From Edaphobacter modestus (GTDB taxonomy: Bacteria; Acidobacteriota; Terriglobia; Terriglobales; Acidobacteriaceae): 64,000 nt of DNA. Positions 27,001-36,991 of this stretch are shown here, piece after piece. Below the pieces are notes generated by a model. The model was given only the letters and a program-made list of their open reading frames with translations. It had not been told where the DNA came from and did no database searches. Where the stretch lies: the NCBI RefSeq assembly GCF_004217555.1, contig NZ_SHKW01000008.1:1-64000 (forward strand). Direction: 5' to 3'. Within the stretch, counting starts at the first letter, position 1, and each line of letters starts with the position of its first letter. The position numbers and the translations under genes are program-made.

Positions 27001-27446
27001 AAGATCAACTTTTCAATATGAATTTTAGTTTGCTTCTCGGCGTGAGCCGCCTACTTTTCGACTGTATTTAGCAGCGGCTAGTGAAGACGGGAGGACGGCT
27101 GGTGAAACATGCTCGCTACTACCGGCTCTTGCTGGCGGAAGGACATCTGACGCGGCAGCTCTTTTGGAATATGGTGCGCCGGATCGCGGTGCTGTCACTT
27201 GTCGGCGGAATAGCTGAGACCGTGGCTGGGGGAATTCGAATCCAGAGTCAAGAGGGGAAGGAGAGGTGTCTGACAAAACCGGACAGGAAGGCCGTGGTCA
27301 GCAGTTGCGGGACTCGCAACGGGGCACCCGGATACCCATGCTACGCCCGGGGACCCGGCCAAAGAAAACATTCATGCGTTGGAGTCCCTGAACAGGTATA
27401 TAGTGTGTGGGTCAGGGCCGCGACGGATCCATAGGAAGGACCCAAA
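27001..27446. other. divergent intergenic region
   Basis: About 445 bases between leftward gene 26224 and rightward gene 27447. Frames on both strands look like shadows of each other. No element recognised; it must hold both promoters. Confidence 0.4.
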
Positions 27447-28325
27447 ATGGCAAAGAAGAAGAAAGCGCCTTCGGCGTCGAAAGTGGAAACATACTTCGCC
27501 CATGCAAGCTTGAAGAAGAATGCTACGGCTGCGGCAATTCGATCCGCATACAATATCGAAGTCCGCTTTCTAGGTGGACTGACCACACAACAGAAAAACG
27601 CCTTCAAGAATGCCGCCGACCGCTGGTCGAAGGTGATCGTCGGCGATCTGCCCAGTGTAATGATCGACGGCGACGTCATCGACGATCTGCTGATCGTGGC
27701 GCAAGGAGTAGCGATCGACGGCCCGGGGAAAATTCTGGGACAAGCCGGACCGACGCACTTGCGTCCCGCGAGCGCCGGAGCGAGTGCGTTTCTGCCCGCG
27801 AAGGGACTAATGTCCTTTGACACCGCCGATCTCGCCGAAATGCAGGCAGACGGGACGCTGCGGGACGTTATCACCCACGAAATGGGACACGTAATCGGCA
27901 TAGGAACCATTTGGGAAAACAAAAGGCTGCTGGTTGGCGCCGGGAGCGATAATCCAACTTTCAAGGGCGTCAATGCGAAAAGGGAATTCGGAGTCCTCAA
28001 GGGCACGGGTCCGGTCAAAGTTCCTGTCGAGAACACAGGGGGATCGGGTACACGCGACGGCCATTGGCGCGAAACCGTTTTTCGCAACGAGTTGATGTCG
28101 GGCTTCATCGCAGCGGCCGGCAATCCGCTCAGCAAAATGACGGTAGCGAGTCTACAAGACTTGGGCTACACAGTCGATCTCAACGCGGCCGAACCTTATG
28201 GCTTGCCGAATCTGATGGCCCTTGCGGAGGCCGGAAGTCTTGCGTCTCTCCGTGATGTTCCGCATCCTCACGCGCTTCCGATTTTCGCTCCGAAAATCTT
28301 ACCAGACGATCGGCTTGTTCCCTGA
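27447..28325 (+). CDS. leishmanolysin-type zinc metallopeptidase
   Basis: 292 residues, preceded by AAGGACC. Catalytic motif HEMGHVIGIG (H144, E145, H148), a distant third-ligand candidate in DGHWRE (H206) and a Met-turn in NELMSGF (M217): the M8-like layout. LMSFDTADLA and LQDLGYTVD also match bacterial leishmanolysin-related proteins. No N-terminal signal peptide is visible; the start is a lysine stretch (AKKKKAPS), which is unusual for the family. A downstream 85-residue gene follows by 50 bp. Confidence 0.85.
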   Translation: MAKKKKAPSASKVETYFAHASLKKNATAAAIRSAYNIEVRFLGGLTTQQKNAFKNAADRWSKVIVGDLPSVMIDGDVIDDLLIVAQGVAIDGPGKILGQAGPTHLRPASAGASAFLPAKGLMSFDTADLAEMQADGTLRDVITHEMGHVIGIGTIWENKRLLVGAGSDNPTFKGVNAKREFGVLKGTGPVKVPVENTGGSGTRDGHWRETVFRNELMSGFIAAAGNPLSKMTVASLQDLGYTVDLNAAEPYGLPNLMALAEAGSLASLRDVPHPHALPIFAPKILPDDRLVP

Positions 28326-28375
28326 CTTGGGGCCTGAAGCGGAGGCACCTTTTCATTAGGTAGAAGGAGTCGAGC

Positions 28376-28633
28376 ATGGGCCGTATGCTCAGACCAAAAA
28401 TGCAGGTATTGGCCGATTCGGCGATGGTCGAAACAGCAGTCACTCACATTGTATCCGGCGAACAACCGTACTATTTCAAGAGGCCTGGCAAGGTATCGGA
28501 ATCCGCCGGCACGCTTCCCGCGGGTTCCAAAGTTATGCTCGTCTCGAAAGGCCGTGGGGACATGAGCCTTGTGGAAGATAAGGAAGGCCGGCGGGTCTAC
28601 ACGGCCTTCGCTGGTCTGCGCCCTATCAAGTAG
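28376..28633 (+). CDS. small SH3-like hypothetical protein
   Basis: 85 residues; composition (SAGTLPAGSKVMLVSKGRGD, LVEDKEGRRVYT) suggests a small beta-barrel of SH3 type. Preceded by AGAAGGAG. It follows the metallopeptidase gene and may share its transcript. Confidence 0.55.
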   Translation: MGRMLRPKMQVLADSAMVETAVTHIVSGEQPYYFKRPGKVSESAGTLPAGSKVMLVSKGRGDMSLVEDKEGRRVYTAFAGLRPIK

Positions 28634-28694
28634 GCCGCAATCGCACTGAGTCGCGCGTCACGGCATCGGCGCGCCATCCTTGCCTCTGACGCGC

Positions 28695-31154
28695 CTATGA
28701 TGATTCCGATTTATCCATCAAGCTATTGACGGCCGCAAACAGTTCATCGGAATCGTCGTTGCCTTCGATCTCCCCGAGGCTCAGAACCTCGGTAAAGCTT
28801 CTCCGGCTGTAAACCTTATTCAGACGCTTGACGTCGTATGCAACGTTGATGGCTACCGGAATGATTTCGTGGACTACCGTGGTGGGGACGCCGTCTGGCG
28901 TAACTGCACCTTGGCGCTGAATCCTCGCGATGGTTTGACGATGTCCAGAATCGTGCCAGGGAATGCCAAGCGTGACAAGAGTATTTGACACTCTTTGGGA
29001 ACCGTCGACTCCGGTAGACCACGATGAACTAGCGATGAGGCACGAATCCCGATCCCGCAGGTAAGCGCCGAGATCCGCATCGTCACTGTCGCCGGTACAG
29101 CTACGATACTTGACGCCACGCTCGTCCAGAAACGCTGCGATCGTGGCTGCAGGACCATCTACGAAGTAGGTGAAGAACACCGGGTTCACCGCTCGCTCCA
29201 TAGGCTCATAAGCGAGTCGGACGACAGGGAAGCGATTGTGCGACAGTCCAGAGAGATCTATGCCACCTTCTGCTTCATCGCTGGCCAGGTCCTCTATTGC
29301 GATTGCATCGAGTTCTGGTAGATCAACACTCTCCGAATTGATTACTACCCGGCCTTTGAGGGAGTAGAGGTCGCGCAGAGCGTATTCTATACGGACCTTC
29401 TCCTTTGCCAAGGTTGAGAGTCCGGGGTTGTTGAGTCGCGCAGCAACATCATCTGGGACCCTGAACGGCAGAATATAGCGGCGAAGCGTTGGAAGTTTGT
29501 GATTGATGAACTGGAAACCAAATTCCTGGAGCCGGCCCCGTAGCCGCAGCGCGTTAAGCTCGCTCATTTCCGGAGAAAACTCACCTACGTCCTCCCCCAC
29601 CAATTCGAACAGAGCTTGGCCCTCGCGCGCGTCAACTCGTACTGGAGTGCCGGTGAGCACGATGATCCGTGTATCGAAAGCGAGTTTGCCGAGCAAATAC
29701 CGCAGACCCTCCATGCGAGGCTTGTATTTCGTATCCTTTTCCGTCTCTCCCACTTCTGGATCTACGAGATTGCTGGATACCAAAAGGTGGCCTTCGTCGA
29801 AGACGATAAGACCCGGGTCGTGCGCGATTAAAGCATCCACCATAGCCTTTGTTTTCGGGCCCTGTTGTAGCTTCTCGCTGTTGCAGACGAAGTAGTGGTG
29901 TTTGCCGGGTTCAAGATAGGTTGGGACTCCGCGATCAGAAAAGTGAATGACAGCAGCCGGGTCTTCGGCCTTCATCTCTTGCGCGAGCTGCGGATTGTCC
30001 TCGTTCGTGATTTTCTTTGGCGAGAACAGCACAGTGAGGTGAATATCAAACGTGGAGACCACCCCTGGAATCGTTCTAGTCTTTCCAAGTCCGGCCGCCG
30101 ACGAATTGATGAAACGTCGATGCTCATGGGCGTACCAGAGGGAATAAGCCTGCATCCAGTTCCGGCCCTTGATCCGATGAGCGCAGACCCCCTCGTATTG
30201 ACGCCTGAATTCTGAAACCAGTTCGGGCTTCAAGTCCGACAGTCGAGCAAGGACGTTCGCTTCCACCGCTTCGATGCCGTTGCCCTTGAGCGTATCCTCG
30301 CGGTCTAGCATCTCCCAAACATGGTGATAGAAGCCATTGATGATCTCCTGTTGCAACTCATGTGCCGAAGGAAGCCACAACGTCACGCTGTTGACCAGCG
30401 TACAAGCCTCTTCGCTGAGGGTTAATCTCCCCGGAGTTTTCGCTTTACCGCCTCCGCGGCCCTGGCCACCTCCATTACCGTCCTTCGAGGTGCCTCCATC
30501 GTCGTCAGGAGTCTGCCCTGAAATAGCGGTTGCAATCTCAGCCATCCGATCAGGAATGTCCTTTTCTTCAATCCCCAGCTCTTTGGCCTTTTCCTTGATG
30601 CTCTTCCAGTATCGGGACACGAGAAGGAATCGCCGGCGTTCAGGACGCGGGAGCAGCCCGAGGCTCTCCAGGTCGAGCGCGATTAGGCCGTTGTAGAGTT
30701 CGGAGTCAGAGAAGTAATCCGCGTCACCTGTAAAGTCGGCCCAGGAGGTCCACTCCGCATACTCGATCGGGTCTTTAGGTGAGCACTTCGGCAAATACCC
30801 GCGCGTGAAGGCCTCGCGGTACTGAGCAGTGTTCTTGATGCCTCTCCGCGTTGCCACAGCTTGTAGCTCGGCGAAGGGTGGGAAGAACGCTCTGCCCTGA
30901 AAGGCGCAGACGTCAGAAGAGAAGTTACTGGGATCATTCAAGTAACGTACGTCGACGTCGGCCTCTTCGCCACATTGGCGTCTGCTGCATCCACAAATAC
31001 AGCTTTGTACCAGAAGACCATCCCGCTCGCGTGCCTTCCCCACAACCACGAGGAAACCACAGAGAGATTCCAAAGGACGTTCTTCTGCCGGGAATCCTTC
31101 TTTACCGACCACCAAAGGCAGCAAATCTACTTCGTCAAAAAGAACTTCACTCAT
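28695..31154 (-). CDS. SF2/SNF2-like helicase of a plasmid module
   Basis: 819 residues. Walker A AAGLGKT (residues 354-359), Walker B VFDEGH (D453, E454, H456), motif III LTGTP (500-504) and motif VI ARIQRQGA (743-750) are in order. The N-terminus has a cysteine cluster (SCICGCSRRQC) and, at about 105-143, a segment (LPKCSPKDPIEYAEWTSWAD, then FTG) resembling the repeat unit found in plasmid integrases (INT_rpt). A glycine-rich linker spans about 218-240. Its ATG overlaps the TGA of the DUF1173 gene, so it is translationally coupled. Role in defence or conjugation is unknown. Confidence 0.8.
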   Translation of the reverse strand: MSEVLFDEVDLLPLVVGKEGFPAEERPLESLCGFLVVVGKARERDGLLVQSCICGCSRRQCGEEADVDVRYLNDPSNFSSDVCAFQGRAFFPPFAELQAVATRRGIKNTAQYREAFTRGYLPKCSPKDPIEYAEWTSWADFTGDADYFSDSELYNGLIALDLESLGLLPRPERRRFLLVSRYWKSIKEKAKELGIEEKDIPDRMAEIATAISGQTPDDDGGTSKDGNGGGQGRGGGKAKTPGRLTLSEEACTLVNSVTLWLPSAHELQQEIINGFYHHVWEMLDREDTLKGNGIEAVEANVLARLSDLKPELVSEFRRQYEGVCAHRIKGRNWMQAYSLWYAHEHRRFINSSAAGLGKTRTIPGVVSTFDIHLTVLFSPKKITNEDNPQLAQEMKAEDPAAVIHFSDRGVPTYLEPGKHHYFVCNSEKLQQGPKTKAMVDALIAHDPGLIVFDEGHLLVSSNLVDPEVGETEKDTKYKPRMEGLRYLLGKLAFDTRIIVLTGTPVRVDAREGQALFELVGEDVGEFSPEMSELNALRLRGRLQEFGFQFINHKLPTLRRYILPFRVPDDVAARLNNPGLSTLAKEKVRIEYALRDLYSLKGRVVINSESVDLPELDAIAIEDLASDEAEGGIDLSGLSHNRFPVVRLAYEPMERAVNPVFFTYFVDGPAATIAAFLDERGVKYRSCTGDSDDADLGAYLRDRDSCLIASSSWSTGVDGSQRVSNTLVTLGIPWHDSGHRQTIARIQRQGAVTPDGVPTTVVHEIIPVAINVAYDVKRLNKVYSRRSFTEVLSLGEIEGNDDSDELFAAVNSLMDKSESS

Positions 31155-32377
31155 CTAGCTGGCGCGTCCACTCTCTTTGTGTACTTTGGGGGAAGAGGTG
31201 GAAGAATGCCGAGCTTTGGCTCCCACACCCAGGACACGAGCTTACTGTTAGTGATCAATTCCCGAATCGCGTCAGAGCTGGCCCATTTCCCAACGAGCGT
31301 ATCCAAATCGAGATACATCGGTAGGGCGGGACCGGCAAGGTCAGTGAGCGTTGCGGAAGCAATCGGCTTATCGTAGGTGAGGTTGTACCGTAGGTTCTTG
31401 CGGAAGCCGCGCTCCTGCTTGACGAGCATTCTCACGAGATTATTGTCGTGGGTATTCTCGACCGGAAGCCACTCGGCGGTAGTCAACATAACGGCAATCT
31501 CTTGAACTTCCGGAACCCCGTTGGCGTCCATCGTGAAAGTAGCGATTGCCATCAGATGGCCGTCGTCCACATGCTCCCATAACCGTATTACCGGCTGGAA
31601 GAGCTTATCGAATTGCTTGTGCAAGTCCGGCGACATCATGAAGGGGAGATCGGGTAAGTGCTTGATCTTGAGAGCGAAGCCAAACCGCGCTTCCGCAATG
31701 GTCTCCACTTCACCAACCAGCACCATTAACTTCTTGCCAAAGTTGCCGGGACCCATTATCGGCGACAGCTTCATGGTTCGCCGGTGTATCGTTTCCTCTT
31801 GTCGCTGCTTGCCCAGGTGTTCGGGAATATAGAGAACATCCGCGAGAGGAGATCGCTTCGTCTCCTTGGACTCCGTGGCGAGTAGCAGATACTTCCGCAC
31901 CACAAACCAGCTTCGTTTGCCCATCATGCCGGGAGTCCAGTGATTGAGGCGGGATTCTTCCCATAGATAATGCAGAAAACCGCGAAGCGTCAGCCGCGTC
32001 CCGGTCGCCGTGGCACTGCTGTGCTCGAGGGCTTCTTTGGGCTTTTCCGACATGCCATTACGTCGCAGACTAAATGCCAGCTTGAGATTTACGAGTCCAC
32101 CCTCTTCATGCTGGATCGCTTGGCCATCGACCTCACCGCGGCCAGACAGATCAGCAGGGGTTTCATAGGATTCACAATCAGCCGCATGCTCCTCACCGCT
32201 GTCGGGCATACGCTTCACAAGAAACCCTTGCTCGAAGTGAGCGATATACATCGGAATCCCGGGTTCGCGGCAAAGACAAAGCGGTCGCACCTTTTCGCGG
32301 TACGCCCGCGCGACATGAACCTGGAAGTCAACGCTATCGGAGTTTGTTTCGATTTCGCCGATCCGATAGCGTGTCAT
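31151..32377 (-). CDS. DUF1173 family protein
   Basis: 408 residues. RPLCLCREPGIPMYIAHFEQ, FLVKRMPDSGEEHAADCESY and DLSGRGEVDGQAIQ are diagnostic of DUF1173, a plasmid and ICE family of unknown function with a probable metal site in the N-terminal CLC...C cysteines. Overlaps the small membrane gene upstream (ATGA) and the helicase downstream, so the three genes are one operon. Confidence 0.88.
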   Translation of the reverse strand: MTRYRIGEIETNSDSVDFQVHVARAYREKVRPLCLCREPGIPMYIAHFEQGFLVKRMPDSGEEHAADCESYETPADLSGRGEVDGQAIQHEEGGLVNLKLAFSLRRNGMSEKPKEALEHSSATATGTRLTLRGFLHYLWEESRLNHWTPGMMGKRSWFVVRKYLLLATESKETKRSPLADVLYIPEHLGKQRQEETIHRRTMKLSPIMGPGNFGKKLMVLVGEVETIAEARFGFALKIKHLPDLPFMMSPDLHKQFDKLFQPVIRLWEHVDDGHLMAIATFTMDANGVPEVQEIAVMLTTAEWLPVENTHDNNLVRMLVKQERGFRKNLRYNLTYDKPIASATLTDLAGPALPMYLDLDTLVGKWASSDAIRELITNSKLVSWVWEPKLGILPPLPPKYTKRVDAPAR

Positions 32378-32844
32378 CGCGTGACCTCCAGACGCCGAAC
32401 AAGTTCGTGACCTAGCTGGTCGGCATCATGGATCATTCGGAGATCGGAATTGGGATGAGAAACGTGGCGCGAGTACCGGTAATGGATGACTCCGAAGGTC
32501 AGCACTCCGATGACGGCCCAAATTGCGGTGATCGCGCCCACAATTCTCATAATTCCTCCAAAGACGGGGTATGTCCTTCCCGACGGCATTTCCCAATGCT
32601 GACGTGTTCGAGCTGTATGCCCCGTAAGAAGATCCTGATGAGTGCGCACTTTGGCTGCCAGAGGCGCAGGCAGCATCAGATACATATCGAAGAGAACATG
32701 TTCAACGATGAACTTGCGTTCAGTTTCGGGAAAATGCTCGTAAAGATGGCTCACCGAGGTTTCAAAGTTGCCGCTCTGAACAAGTTTTGCCAGAAGCCGA
32801 GATATGTTTTGAGTGTCCAAAGTAGTTGCGGTGGAAATCATCAA
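32374..32844 (-). CDS. small membrane protein, first gene of the DUF1173 operon
   Basis: 156 residues: soluble helical N-terminus and one membrane helix at about residues 104-122 (IVGAITAIWAVIGVLTFGVI), then a short basic tail. Overlaps the DUF1173 gene by 4 bases. Possibly anchors the module at the membrane. Confidence 0.65.
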   Translation of the reverse strand: MMISTATTLDTQNISRLLAKLVQSGNFETSVSHLYEHFPETERKFIVEHVLFDMYLMLPAPLAAKVRTHQDLLTGHTARTRQHWEMPSGRTYPVFGGIMRIVGAITAIWAVIGVLTFGVIHYRYSRHVSHPNSDLRMIHDADQLGHELVRRLEVTR

Positions 32845-32931
32845 CGTCGTCCTCTTCGCACATGACGGTCAAACGACAATATACCATATCGATGTATTAG
32901 GAGATGCGACAATTCACTTTTCCGCGAGCAG

Positions 32932-32958
32932 TGTCAAAAACATCGCTAATTCGTACTG
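32932..32958 (+). repeat. left terminal inverted repeat of the TniQ element
   Basis: TGTCAAAAACATCGCT followed by AATTCGTACTG; 21 of 27 positions match the right end. Confidence 0.65.
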
Positions 32959-33012
32959 GTACAAATTAGTAATGTTCAGCGGCTGGCTAAAAAATAAGGC
33001 GGGAGACGAAAC

Positions 33013-33692
33013 GTGTCACATCTCTTACCATGCCATCCGCATCGCCTCAATATAGAGATTCTGTCGACCTGGATGCTCAGAATTGCATCGGATAACGACG
33101 TTTCCGTCAAAAGACTTTGCGCGTGGCTTGGAGATGATCGGTTTCGGGCGCTAGATTCGATGGCGCACTATAATCCACTCATAAACTCTATTGCAGAGGC
33201 GGTTGGAGTAGAGAAGGAGATTGTTATTCAAAGCCTTCCTTCCGGCCTTTACGGACTGTTTGGAACATCCATTTCCCCCACAGGATGGCCCGGGACATTC
33301 CCTCAGCAGTGGCGCCTATTAGAAGGTACGCCATCAAGAAATTTGGGTAACCAGTATTGCCCCATCTGTCTTCGGAAGTTCGGGCACTATCAGCTTCATG
33401 GACTATCGCCGTCTATAGTTGCTGCTTACAGCACAAGTGCTTCCTTCGAGATCGCTGTCCTCATTGCGGAAAGACATTTCGAGGTGCATCCCGGTTTTTC
33501 GACTCCTGCACTGCTAATCCAAAAAGAGATCTTCAACTCTGCGCATATTGCGGCAGATCAGTCGTGAATCATGAGCCACCCGAGTTAGTAGATGGGAGAA
33601 TTTTGAAACTTACCTACGTTCTGGACTCTTTGGTAAGGAATCCCACCTGCGTTGACTACTTTGGAGTGTTGGCCAAACTGTCGATTGAATAA
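33013..33692 (+). pseudogene. tniQ: TniQ-family transposon targeting protein, frameshifted
   Basis: The GTG-initiated frame reads LPCHPHRLNIEILSTWMLRI (TniQ N-terminal signature) and reaches QYCPICLRKFGHY. The partner half of the zinc-finger domain (ASWTIAVYSCCLQHKCFLRD, RCPHCGKTF, CAYCGRS) continues in another frame after a one-base change near 33390-33400. TniQ/TnsD proteins choose the insertion site in Tn7- and Tn5053-like transposons. About 226 residues in total, a short TniQ. The frameshift probably inactivates it unless it is an assembly error. Confidence 0.75.
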
Positions 33693-34033
33693 CCGAAGGC
33701 CTTGATATTGATTGAGACATTCTGACGTGTCGGCGAGAAATTCTTTTCGGTCAAACGGTTAAACAGTTTGTCGTAGACGTCTTTGAGCGTTTCGGGCGTC
33801 GTCTCTGACAATGAGATAAAGAGGTCTACATCGGTCCCGGTTGTGATCGCGGTGCCTTTCATGAAGGACCCACTAGGGTGCATCGCGAATAGCATGCCGT
33901 TTGCCCATTCACGAATCATTGGCAACAAAAGAGTCTGCACACCCCGAACGGGTGAATTTGGGCCGTTATCCACGGTCTCTCGGGCAAGAATCCCGAGCAG
34001 ATACTGATCACCTGTCATGGGCATAGGCAGCAT
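33656..34033 (-). pseudogene. nucleotidyltransferase fold fragment (CD-NTase-like)
   Basis: 125 residues with PSGSFMKGTAITTGTDVDLF: the GS...KGT...DxD active-site pattern of polymerase-beta-like nucleotidyltransferases, including CBASS-type cyclases. The frame proceeds to NVSINIKAFGYSID, where intact proteins continue LVPA and a further 150-200 residues; here it ends SLANTPK. The third catalytic Asp may be the D of SID but the rest is lost, so the protein is truncated. Its 3' end overlaps tniQ. Confidence 0.6.
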
Positions 34034-34051
34034 GTCGTCAGAGCTGGAAAA

Positions 34052-34585
34052 TCAGTCATTGGCTGCCTGCGCCCAGATTTGAGAGGCATTGGGAACCCAC
34101 TCTGCTACCGCTTCAACGCCGCCGCCCGCGCCATGAGGCATCTGCCAGAAGGTGTTCTTGGGACCGTTGCCAAATAGAGCTGGATGTGGCGCTGTATACA
34201 TCTGTTCAGCAGAGAACTCTTCACCGTGAGATTTTGCGAGTACTTCGCCCGTCTTTTCAACGACTCGAACCAGCAGTGCATGTGAGCCGCTACATTCGCT
34301 GTGTGTGCACGGGATAGTAACCTTGAAGTCGAAGCCAGGCGTGGAGACAATTTCCACTCCCACCCGACCAACGTGAAGAAGCGAGCCCATTGAAGTTTTA
34401 ATCGCATGAAGTTTTCGTCTTATCCAATTTAATGTCTGACTAATGGTCCGACTATACATTAGCCGACTTATCAGACGTGAGTCTTTTGTTATCTGTACTT
34501 TGTCGCAATCGCCAAAGAAACTGCAATCAATGCTTCCTTCGAGTGTGACCTTTCCAACTTCACAAAAATGATGAAGGTGCTGCAA
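34052..34585 (-). CDS. hypothetical protein upstream of the nucleotidyltransferase fragment
   Basis: Up to 177 residues (start uncertain; an internal ATG gives MYSRTISQTLNWIRRKL). IVSTPGFDFKVTIPCTHSEC and EVLAKSHGEEFSAEQM look like a small beta-domain; not recognised as a known CBASS effector. It lies 18 bp ahead of the nucleotidyltransferase fragment, same direction. Confidence 0.5.
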   Translation of the reverse strand: MQHLHHFCEVGKVTLEGSIDCSFFGDCDKVQITKDSRLISRLMYSRTISQTLNWIRRKLHAIKTSMGSLLHVGRVGVEIVSTPGFDFKVTIPCTHSECSGSHALLVRVVEKTGEVLAKSHGEEFSAEQMYTAPHPALFGNGPKNTFWQMPHGAGGGVEAVAEWVPNASQIWAQAAND

Positions 34586-34603
34586 TGCAGAACACTTTTT
34601 TTC

Positions 34604-34633
34604 TTGACACGATCAACTCTTCACGTCGATAGT
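34604..34633 (+). promoter_or_regulatory. candidate promoter of the 34721 unit
   Basis: TTGACA at 34604-34609 and, with 18-base spacing, GATAGT at 34628-34633, about 90 bases ahead of the start at 34721. Confidence 0.4.
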
Positions 34634-34720
34634 CACTGTCGCATATCAAAGCAATTCCAAGTCAAATAGTTATCTTCGCCTTCTCCATCGATCTGAGTTC
34701 CACTCGTGAAGGATGTGATA

Positions 34721-36991
34721 ATGAGAAAGTTTGTCTGCCTCTCAATTGCTGCGATCGTAATGACGTCTCCCCTTGTGGCCCAAGAAGGGAAAAATTCGAC
34801 AGAAGCTAACAGTTCGAATCACAAACCCAAAACAACAAAAGAATCCAGTAGCAAACCGCCCACTACGGTATTTACGCCTCAACAGGTCTCTCTAATGCTG
34901 TCAGGAGAAAGCACGAAGAGGCGTATCCTCCTCACCCTAAACAACAACCATGGTGTGCCTCTTCCTGTGACACTTACGGTTTTCACTACGTCTGGACAGG
35001 CTGTGCAGTTGCCATCCCAGCAACTTCTAGCCAATGAGAGTCGGTTGATCGAGCTTAGTCCAATGCTGGATCAAGCAGGCCTAACATTTCAGGAACTTGG
35101 TTAGCTGGATCTGCACTACAGCGGCCTTTTCCTTGGCCTCGGAGCTCAGCTCACGCTCTATCCAGATGGTGATGTTGGAGTGGATTCTCCGCGGAGTCTT
35201 GCCAATGACTTTATCTCGCCACACAGGCAGGCAGCCTTTTGGCTGTCCAGTGGTTCAACATTAACCTTGGCGTTGACGAACATGTCCATCGATTCTCTGA
35301 CTGTCCACCTGAAATGCGGAGTACTCACAAAAGATTTGATCTTGGGTGGGCACGACACCAACATCGAAGATCTGTCAATTTCCGACCTGCTTGAGCACGA
35401 GTTCCACGGTGATCAGCGAGAGGACATTGCGAGCGGCTGCGAACTTCAATCGGAAGGAGATCCATCGGCCTTAAGAGCAACAGGGATCATTAGAAGAAAC
35501 GGCCGATATGATGCTCCTATCCGATTTTACGATTCTCTGACCGCAACATCTCCCGACTTGACCGCACCCTATGTACGCACTTCGGCACAGACGCACATAG
35601 CTGTACTCAATGTGTCTAATGAACCTGTGCAGTTCTCCCCTGTGCTTCGAGAGGCAACGTTGGGAACCCCAAAAGAAATTACCCTTCCTCAATACACAGT
35701 TGAACCACACAAATCTATTCAAGTGTCGATCGATCCGGCTTTAGCACATCTTCGTCGGCAGGGAGTTGCAACGACAACCCTCACGATCAAAGCGTCGGGA
35801 TCCAAAGGTTCCCTCGTCGGAGCCCTTACCCAAATCGACTCTGATGGGCTGATTGAGGATATCCCGTTTCGCAGCGCCAATGTAGCGAAGTATGCGGCTG
35901 GCGCATATCCTCTGCGCTGGGACAAGGACTACACCAATCAGATAAGTATTACGAACACTGCAGACGTTTCCCTTGTCGCACGAGCCCTGATTACTGCAAA
36001 AGATGTTACCTATTCCTTGCCTCAGCAGACCATTGCTCCTGGCCGCACGATGGTCTATGACGTAGATGAACTTCGCACTGACCAAGTTAAAGACCCAAAT
36101 GGCAATCTGCTGCCGAAAGATGCAGTGTATGGAAAATTTATGTGGTTTGAGATCGGTATGGGGAGATCGTTCGGCCTAATGGGAAGAAACTCTGTGACAA
36201 GTAGGGCCGATCACCGTCGCAGCAGCTTCAGTTGTGGCATGCAGTGTGACTATTTCAAGAGAGAATATCCCACCTTTCTCGATCAATCCCCATTTGCGTA
36301 CACGCCATTTGGCACTGGCTTCGGCTCCCGGATTTCTGACCGAACATACACAGGCTATGGCCCGGTGTACGATCTTCCATACAATTTCTCGAACGCCCCC
36401 ATTACAAGTGATGGGCCGCAGATTCTTTCATATGCTGCTGATCCGAATAGCACAACGTCTTATGCCGCTACAACCGTGGCAGGCGGCTCGGTCACAGCGG
36501 CATATCCGGATGTGATTCTTCAACCCTATTTAGATATGTTCGGTGACTGCTATTACCCTCCAGCTGAACCATTTCAAAACAGTGGCACTGCCGGTGTTAA
36601 GATACCAACATCGACTCAGTTCAACTATTTACTTTCAGAGGGACAAAGAATTTGTCCCCCAGAGTCTGCTGGCTGGGATATGGTGCAAAATCGATATATC
36701 GCTGATCAAACTGGAAATTTGATTATTGCGTATATGCACTGGCATGAAAACGTCGTCATCGATTCTAGTCACAATGGATTGGGACTGATCTCTATCGACC
36801 AACAAGACGTAGACACCAATACGGGTTTCTATAGCGATCATTTGTGGGCCTGTAGTGCCGCCTGCCCTGGCAGCGCGCAAACCCTCGCCACTCAGAACCA
36901 AACTGTCACCCTTGGTGGGCAGAATTTTACATTGGTACCTAACAGTTTCGTCTACTCCTGCTCAAAGAACACGATCAATGGGAAGCCCTAA
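34721..36991 (+). pseudogene. large secreted protein interrupted by one in-frame TAG
   Basis: ATG 34721 opens a signal peptide (MRKFVCLSIAAIVMTSPLVA). The frame reaches SPMLDQAGLTFQELG and stops at TAG 35102-35104, but the same frame continues unbroken as LDLHYSGLFLGLGAQLTLYP and runs to 36991, about 756 codons in all. A single TGG to TAG change (Trp) would explain it. The protein is beta-rich, probably exported, with cysteine-containing repeats near the end (CGMQCDYF, CSAACPG). The next gene overlaps its stop (TAATG). Function not recognised. Confidence 0.75.
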
